NCBI RefSeq assembly: GCF_000025565.1
Contig: NC_014107.1
Location: 135,563 to 199,562, forward strand
Origin: Enterobacter cloacae subsp. cloacae ATCC 13047
GTDB lineage: Bacteria > Pseudomonadota > Gammaproteobacteria > Enterobacterales > Enterobacteriaceae
DNA length: 64,000 bases
Direction: 5' to 3'
Shown: piece by piece, positions 59,114-64,000 of the stretch
How the letters are laid out: each line of letters starts with the position of its first letter
How positions within the stretch are numbered: the first letter of the stretch is position 1
Notes under the pieces: model-generated
Told to the model about the DNA's origin: nothing
Database searches by the model: none
What the model saw: the letters and a program-made list of their open reading frames with translations, nothing else
Position numbers and translations under genes: made by a program

Positions 59114-59712
59114 CTCATCTCGCCTGGTGCATCATCGTAGCGGTAAAGCTTGCACGGAAAGAGGGAAGATCTCTCACGTCTCTTCAAACACACATGTTCA
59201 TAATGCAGTGGCTTTCAACCGCTCAGAAACGCAAGGTTTTTCCTAAATCTCTGGCGCCTGACATAATCTGGTTACAGGAACAAGGGAAACTGAAAGGGCC
59301 ATCAGCACGGCTTTACAGCAAGGTGGAGTATATCTGGCTGGCAAGCTCTGGTGAGTTAGCCAATCAGAGCACGCTGTTTAGATTCACCTGCATGATTGAC
59401 ACGCTACGTTCAATGGGCTGGCAGGATCACCTATTATCCGATACCGAGTGGCAGGATGGTTGGAAATGCGGTACAGATGTATCGGCTGTGTATACACAGA
59501 AATCTCAACTCCATAGCTCATTTACAGAATCAGGAAATCTTATATTGCCACTTGAGGTGCGTGTAACTGGCGTTCCAGACGGGATATTTCCATTATTGGA
59601 GCAGTGCGGGCTCAAAACTGAGAAATTGCCTGTGAGTATGGGTTATACTGTCCTGATTTTACAGCCAGAGATTGATTTAAGTTCCGTGAAGCAAGATATC
59701 GTTGAATATTAA
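59114..59712 (+). pseudogene. DUF2913-family gene, 5' end displaced by IS
   Basis: Open frame from the IS edge: HLAWCIIVAVKLARKEGRSLTSLQTHMFIMQWLSTAQKRKVFPKSLAPDIIWLQEQGKLKGPSARLYSKVEYIWLASSGELANQSTLFRFTCMIDTLRSMGWQDHLLSDTEWQDG... matches the DUF2913 family of enterobacterial mobile elements. Before the IS (to 57884) the likely N-terminal residues TELTTKRPDTELAL are in another frame, even after removing the IS and one CTC copy, so the gene may already have been frameshifted. The function is unknown; an internal start at 59194 could give a 172-aa product. Confidence 0.75.
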
Positions 59713-59845
59713 TGGCCTGAGGATTCAGACCAATAATAATTTATCTTTAGCCCACAACTCGCTTAAACGGTCTCTGACTATCAAAGTGAAGTTAATCTTT
59801 GCCGTGTATTTTATAAAATCAATCTCAACACAGGAGGCGTTACCT

Positions 59846-60676
59846 ATGACAGAAGATATGCAGCCACGATCTATTGAGACAAAATTCAGAAAACTTTTAG
59901 GGACAGTAAACCCACATTTAATTCTGATTGATGTAGCAGTAAAGGAACTCCTTTGCAAAGATGAATCTGGCCGCATTAACATTAATCGAATTGAAGACGT
60001 AACTAAAAAGCATAAAAATGCAAAACTAAAAGTTGCACATTTAGAGATTTACAAAACATCTCTCTACGTAACACAAAGTCATATTGCATTTATATATAGC
60101 TGCCTAGAATCATTTTTGAAAGACTACATTTCCTTGTCAAAAAAAATATATAGTGATGAACGGTCATTCAATATTGATAATGTAGACATACTACGTAGAG
60201 CAATTCACCATGCTCATGTGAACAAAATAAATGGTAAGATTACGCATCCTAAATTAAACCATAATGAGTTGTCAATTTACATTGATGAACTTGATTTAAA
60301 ATTATTGGATTACTTTAGACTTGTTCGTAATATTAACGCACATAGCCGAGAAAACACTAATCTTTGGGAAGAAATGTTTTCAGAATCTGACTTAATTAAA
60401 ATGAGTAAAAAATACAAGCATGAAGTTAATAAAGAAGCTGAATTAACAATACGTGATGTAATTCTGTATTCTCAGGTATGCCAACAGGTCGCCCACCATA
60501 TCTGCCAAAAAATGTTAGACATTGAAAAAATCGCAAAATCACTTTGCATAAAATATAAACACCTTACTGGTCCTCGTAAAGACAATGCAATCACAAAGAC
60601 ATTAATCAACAATTACTTGCAAGATAAAGATGAGGTTGATAGACTCCGGAATGCATTTAATGGCTGGTTAGCTTAG
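59846..60676 (+). CDS. HEPN-motif protein (candidate RNase / abortive infection)
   Basis: 276 residues. The ATG at 59846 is 8 bp after a perfect AGGAGG; the frame extends upstream to 59702 but lacks a ribosome site there. Predominantly helical. The sequence LDYFRLVRNINAHSRENTNLWEE carries RNINAH, fitting the HEPN R-x4-H ribonuclease motif within a helical context. No other domain recognised. AT-rich relative to neighbours, suggesting separate acquisition. The last five codons and stop (GWLA, TAG at 60674-60676) lie inside the 5' arm of the tRNA-like gene at 60662. HEPN proteins often cleave tRNA or other RNAs in phage defence or toxin-antitoxin roles; that role here is inference. Confidence 0.65.
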   Translation: MTEDMQPRSIETKFRKLLGTVNPHLILIDVAVKELLCKDESGRININRIEDVTKKHKNAKLKVAHLEIYKTSLYVTQSHIAFIYSCLESFLKDYISLSKKIYSDERSFNIDNVDILRRAIHHAHVNKINGKITHPKLNHNELSIYIDELDLKLLDYFRLVRNINAHSRENTNLWEEMFSESDLIKMSKKYKHEVNKEAELTIRDVILYSQVCQQVAHHICQKMLDIEKIAKSLCIKYKHLTGPRKDNAITKTLINNYLQDKDEVDRLRNAFNGWLA

Positions 60677-60788
60677 TTGGTAGAGCTCCCTGGGTCCCTT
60701 CATAAGCAATTTTGAAGGGCCTTCCAATAGGTTTAGGTACTGAATCTATTGGAAGGGGATGTGAGGTTCGAGTCCTCGCCAGCCACCA
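60662..60788 (+). tRNA. tRNA-like gene with abnormal anticodon/variable region
   Basis: Canonical features: 5' acceptor GGCTGGT (60662-60668) pairs with GCCAGCC (60778-60784), followed by A and encoded CCA (60786-60788). TA at positions 8-9, D-arm GCTTAGTTGGTAGAGC (60671-60686) with GG in the loop, and T-arm GAGG-TTCGAGT-CCTC (60763-60777). The acceptor/T-stem helix is one pair short (11 rather than 12). Between the D- and T-arms lie 76 nt where a normal tRNA has about 22-40. They form a 7-bp hairpin (60696-60702/60713-60719, loop TAAGCAATTT) and an 11-bp hairpin (60720-60730/60746-60756). No normal anticodon loop can be assigned. It may be a class-II-like or decayed/mimic tRNA. Confidence 0.6.
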
Positions 60789-61129
60789 ATCTTTTCATGA
60801 TCAAAACCTCTTCTTCGAATTAATACAAAACCTTTACATCTTCACCCGGTGACAAGCTGCTAATAGATCTGTAATGTTCAATGTGTGGCTCGCACGCCTC
60901 CGGTGACTTAGGCATAAGTTGCTGATGGGTCGAAAAGACGTTCGGAGACTGCCCTGTGGGCAAACTTATCATTGGCAGGGCTGATGGTGAGGGTTAAAGA
61001 GCGTTTCAGGAAACTCGGAACGTGGGAACAATACCGGTTATGTAAACCACGAACTGTCCAAGGCTGCGGCAGTATAAATACGCCAGATATTACGTGTCTG
61101 GGGCCCCAGATCATATCAGAGCATAAGCG
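60789..61129. other. intergenic region between tRNA-like gene and small peptide gene
   Basis: No protein frame supported on the plus strand; a 68-codon minus-strand frame (60908-61114) lacks a ribosome site. The segment could hold an untranslated RNA or the promoter of the 34-aa peptide. GGGGCCCC near 61110 is a short palindrome. Confidence 0.35.
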
Positions 61130-61234
61130 ATGAATATCGATCTGAAAATTGAGATAAAAGTGGATGTAGCGGCGGTCATTGTGTCCATTACTGGTCTTTT
61201 GACTCTTGTTACGAAGTACCTCGGCTATCTCTAA
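61130..61234 (+). CDS. 34-residue single-span membrane peptide (possible type I toxin)
   Basis: MNIDLKIEIKVDVAAVIVSITGLLTLVTKYLGYL: short charged N-terminus, then one membrane helix with an Ala/Val/Leu-rich core. Size and topology resemble type I toxins or small regulatory membrane peptides. The ribosome-binding site is weak (AGCATAAGCG). A long hairpin follows at 61241. No antisense RNA was identified. Confidence 0.4.
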   Translation: MNIDLKIEIKVDVAAVIVSITGLLTLVTKYLGYL

Positions 61235-61240
61235 ACAAAT

Positions 61241-61266
61241 CCTGGGCGGTCATATGACTGCCCAGG
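61241..61266 (+). terminator. strong hairpin after the small peptide gene
   Basis: CCTGGGCGGTCATATGACTGCCCAGG is almost a perfect palindrome (one G-T pair), 7 bp after the peptide stop. It has no T-tract, so it may be an RNA-stability hairpin or protein site instead of a classic terminator. Confidence 0.4.
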
Positions 61267-61423
61267 CACTCAAACCCCACCTGACAATCGGACTTGTCCA
61301 GAGCGTTAATTATCAGGAACAGCTTGCCAATGTGGTTATGTAAAAACCAGGTATTTATCGTACCTCATTTTTCGGTTATAATAATTAATTGAAATTAACA
61401 ATAGAATAATCCCGTAGGAAAGA

Positions 61424-62242
61424 ATGAATAATAAAATACCTAACAATGTAATTGGCGCGGTGTCTTCAGTACTGGGTGAGCATTATTTTAGCCATTCAAC
61501 TTTAAATTCACTGTTTATGGAATCGGGCGCACCTGGTGAGGTGCCTCCAGGAAACTGTGAAACAAAATGCAGCAATTGGCTTAAAGCTTGCAATGAAGAT
61601 GACTCAGTAGATGCAATTTCAGTACTGGGGATAATTATCCAAAAATATATGGATTTACCTCCAAATTCATTCTCTAGGGCAGGAGCTGGGTCTACAGTCG
61701 AAAGTGGACAAAAAAGAATAATTGATGCTTTATCCAAGAACCAATTAGTCTACAGACTCAATGGATTTATAACTAAGTCTGGGTCTACTCCGATTTCTAA
61801 GACGTTAGAGGATTATCTAAAGTCTGGTGACTATTCATCCATTGAAAATGAGTTTCTTCGTGCAGTGGAGAATATTCAAACCGATCCACATGCATCAGTC
61901 ACTGCCGCATGCGCTATAATTGAATCTGCATTAAAATGCTACATAGAAAAATTCAATTTACCTATGCCACAAAAATTGAATGTAGCACCACTTTGGGCTG
62001 TCGTACAGCCAGACTTGGACCTTAATTCCGATCCCACTTTAGCGGGTGACCAGCACAAAATTTTAAAAGGAATTTCATCACTAATCGACGGTATTGGCGC
62101 ATTCCGGTCACATATAGGGAGTGCTCATGGGCGTGGTCAAAACCCTCCGCAGATAGTAGTTGCCGAAGCTAGACTCGCAGTTAATGCATCTCATACTTTA
62201 GTTGTATTTATAATGGATGTTATCCATGCGAGTAAATTTTAA
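61424..62242 (+). CDS. Abi_C-type abortive infection family protein
   Basis: 272 residues. The C-terminal half has ESALKCYIEKFNLPMPQK...GDQHKILKGISSLIDGIGAFRSHIGSAHGRGQNPPQIVVAEARLAVNASHTLVVFIMDVI, the Abi_C pattern with the R-x-H...S-x-AHG signature, regarded as HEPN-like. The N-terminal half is unassigned. Members are linked to phage abortive infection in several loci; direct evidence here is only sequence pattern. AGGAAAGA precedes the ATG. Second HEPN-type gene within 2 kb. Confidence 0.75.
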   Translation: MNNKIPNNVIGAVSSVLGEHYFSHSTLNSLFMESGAPGEVPPGNCETKCSNWLKACNEDDSVDAISVLGIIIQKYMDLPPNSFSRAGAGSTVESGQKRIIDALSKNQLVYRLNGFITKSGSTPISKTLEDYLKSGDYSSIENEFLRAVENIQTDPHASVTAACAIIESALKCYIEKFNLPMPQKLNVAPLWAVVQPDLDLNSDPTLAGDQHKILKGISSLIDGIGAFRSHIGSAHGRGQNPPQIVVAEARLAVNASHTLVVFIMDVIHASKF

Positions 62243-62515
62243 TCATACTGGCACTTAGATTAACAATGGCCGGATTCATTGCTCTTAAATTTTAGTGTAC
62301 CCAGTTCTTTGTAGCACTGATGGTCGATTCTACCGCTTTGAACTTGCCTCAAACAAACCAGGGTCTGCGACCGGGATTTATGTTCTGGACGTGTGCCTGA
62401 GCCTTATGGCTGGGCTATTTTATTAGGTTTTAGGTGCCTTCCTGCAATCACTCAAAACGCATTCATTAGTGCGTATTTCATGTAAAAATGAGCAACTTAC
62501 CCTTATAAATCAATA

Positions 62516-62543
62516 ACTTCGCATAACAAAGATTATGTTAAAT
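62516..62543 (+). other. dif-like XerC/XerD recombination site
   Basis: 11-bp half ACTTCGCATAA, 6-bp spacer CAAAGA, 11-bp half TTATGTTAAAT. The second half equals the E. coli dif XerD-binding half. The first matches the dif XerC half at its inner eight bases (TGCGCATAA against TTCGCATAA with one change). The layout equals dif and the pdif sites of other plasmids. 65 bp downstream of the GNAT toxin gene. Confidence 0.7.
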
Positions 62544-62608
62544 TCAATGGTAAAGTCATTATAAATCAATATCTTAAATATCGAACAAGCCCCTTTCTTC
62601 CTCAAACC

Positions 62609-63348
<740 letters not shown>

Positions 63349-63380
63349 GAGTGCGCTCCTTGTATAGCGATTGCTTTACA

Positions 63381-63417
63381 AGCATACCATATGGATTCTG
63401 TATAGCAAAAGCTATAC
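63381..63417 (-). promoter_or_regulatory. TA-operon promoter with operator palindromes
   Basis: Minus strand: -35 TTGCTA (63408-63403), 16-bp spacer, -10 TATGCT (63386-63381). A perfect palindrome GTATAGC-AAAA-GCTATAC (63400-63417) covers the -35. A near-palindrome TGTATAGC-GATT-GCTTTACA (63361-63380) lies just downstream. Both share GTATAGC, suiting binding by the RHH antitoxin. Confidence 0.65.
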
Positions 63418-64000
63418 GGTTTTTTAAGTGCAGTGAACATACGAAAGAGTCAACTTGCAACTATTAGGTAAAGCTCTTCCTCTAAATTATTTTCCTTGCT
63501 CTGGCCTACCAAATCAAACCCAACGCCCTGAATTTACTGCGTGCGATGCTTGCTAGCAGTCTCATCCGGACAATTAGCATGAAAACTATGGATTGTTATC
63601 TGGTCTAACATCTGGAAAAGTTACTGATGAGAAGGTAGTATTCGGATCGTCAGCGATCGTCTTGTGGTGGGACAGATTGTTGATTCAGATTACTTTTGTG
63701 TCCTAACTCAAACTGACGGTTTGACTGCTTTGTGGTGAGGCAGGCGGGTGGCAAAAGATGGTTTTACGGAAGAAATGCGGACTTCCGGAAACAGACAGGG
63801 ACAGGACGTGTCCAGTAAAACGTTCAGGAGCAGGTAACGGGATTTCCCGGAGCCTGAATGCACAACCCCCCCGACATCTGTCATCATCTTGGCGGAAGAC
63901 ACAGATATCAGGGGGTCCAAAAGCAGGCGCGTGGCCTGTGAAGGATTATAACGCATGCACCACATAACACAACACCCGGCCGCCATAAGAACAGGCCGCC
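63418..64000. other. right end of window, no gene supported
   Basis: Frames on both strands (63708-63986 minus, 63758-63967 plus) lack ribosome sites and known similarity. Hairpin-prone segments occur (GGAAG...CTTCC at about 63766-63788). Possibly the leader of a gene beyond the window. Confidence 0.35.

Noticed and set aside
60662..60788. Ordinary functional tRNA
   Set aside because: The middle region cannot form a normal anticodon arm and the acceptor/T-stem is one pair short, so it is listed as tRNA-like only.
63708..63986. Two overlapping small frames at the window end
   Set aside because: Opposite strands over the same hairpin-rich sequence, no ribosome sites and no family likeness.

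Overview
The window looks like part of a large conjugative resistance plasmid of an enterobacterium, most likely IncHI2-like. The evidence is a complete R478-type tellurite resistance locus (ter), a mercury resistance transposon, three IS26 copies and many other insertion sequences. No replication, partition or transfer gene of the large plasmid lies here, so the replicon type is inferred from the ter locus. No antibiotic resistance gene was found.

Region 1 (1-24,450) is the ter locus and its tail. From a roughly 300-bp divergent promoter region (15,241-15,536), the right-hand operon reads terZABCDE, followed by a terminator and then terF. The left-hand operon reads ATP-grasp, TRSP-phosphoribosyltransferase, HAD hydrolase, PELOTA-phosphoribosyltransferase, CoA-lyase-like TIM barrel, DUF4236 protein and terW. 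After a terminator and a new promoter region come terY1-terX-terY2-terY3-PP2C phosphatase-protein kinase. The TerD-domain proteins, TerB and TerC are thought to form a membrane-associated metal-sensing complex. The ATP-grasp/PRTase/HAD/lyase genes are a predicted small-molecule pathway, and TerY/PP2C/kinase a phospho-signalling module. The two divergent promoters share a nearly identical 14-bp motif. Small hypothetical genes follow terF.

Region 2 (24,451-40,285) is a nested transposon complex. A Tn5053/Tn402-type tni module (tniABQR) and a merRTPFADE operon lie between two Tn21-type terminal inverted repeats. Each repeat is interrupted by an IS5075/IS4321-like IS1111-group element, in opposite orientations. 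Next to it is a Tn21-family tnpA cut off by IS26.

Region 3 (40,286-57,668) is an IS-rich mosaic: IS26, a CDF metal transporter, a cytochrome b561-like protein, IS1, a low-GC HlyD/ABC-2 exporter pair, scraps of IS200 and IS3 elements, a truncated ColE1/p15A-type replication origin, an IS110-family element, an integrase fragment, two more IS26 copies around a ferritin (ftnB-like) gene and a Tn3-family tnpA fragment, and a type VI secretion VasL/ImpA-like gene split by an IS2-like element.

Region 4 (57,669-64,000) looks like a small defence/stability island. It holds a DUF2913 remnant interrupted by an IS3-family element, a HEPN-motif protein whose 3' end overlaps a tRNA-like gene with an abnormal anticodon/variable region, a 34-residue membrane peptide, an Abi_C-type abortive infection protein, a dif-like XerC/XerD site, and a DUF1778/GNAT (TacAT-type) toxin-antitoxin pair with operator palindromes. 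The HEPN/tRNA-like overlap is the best candidate for something undescribed.
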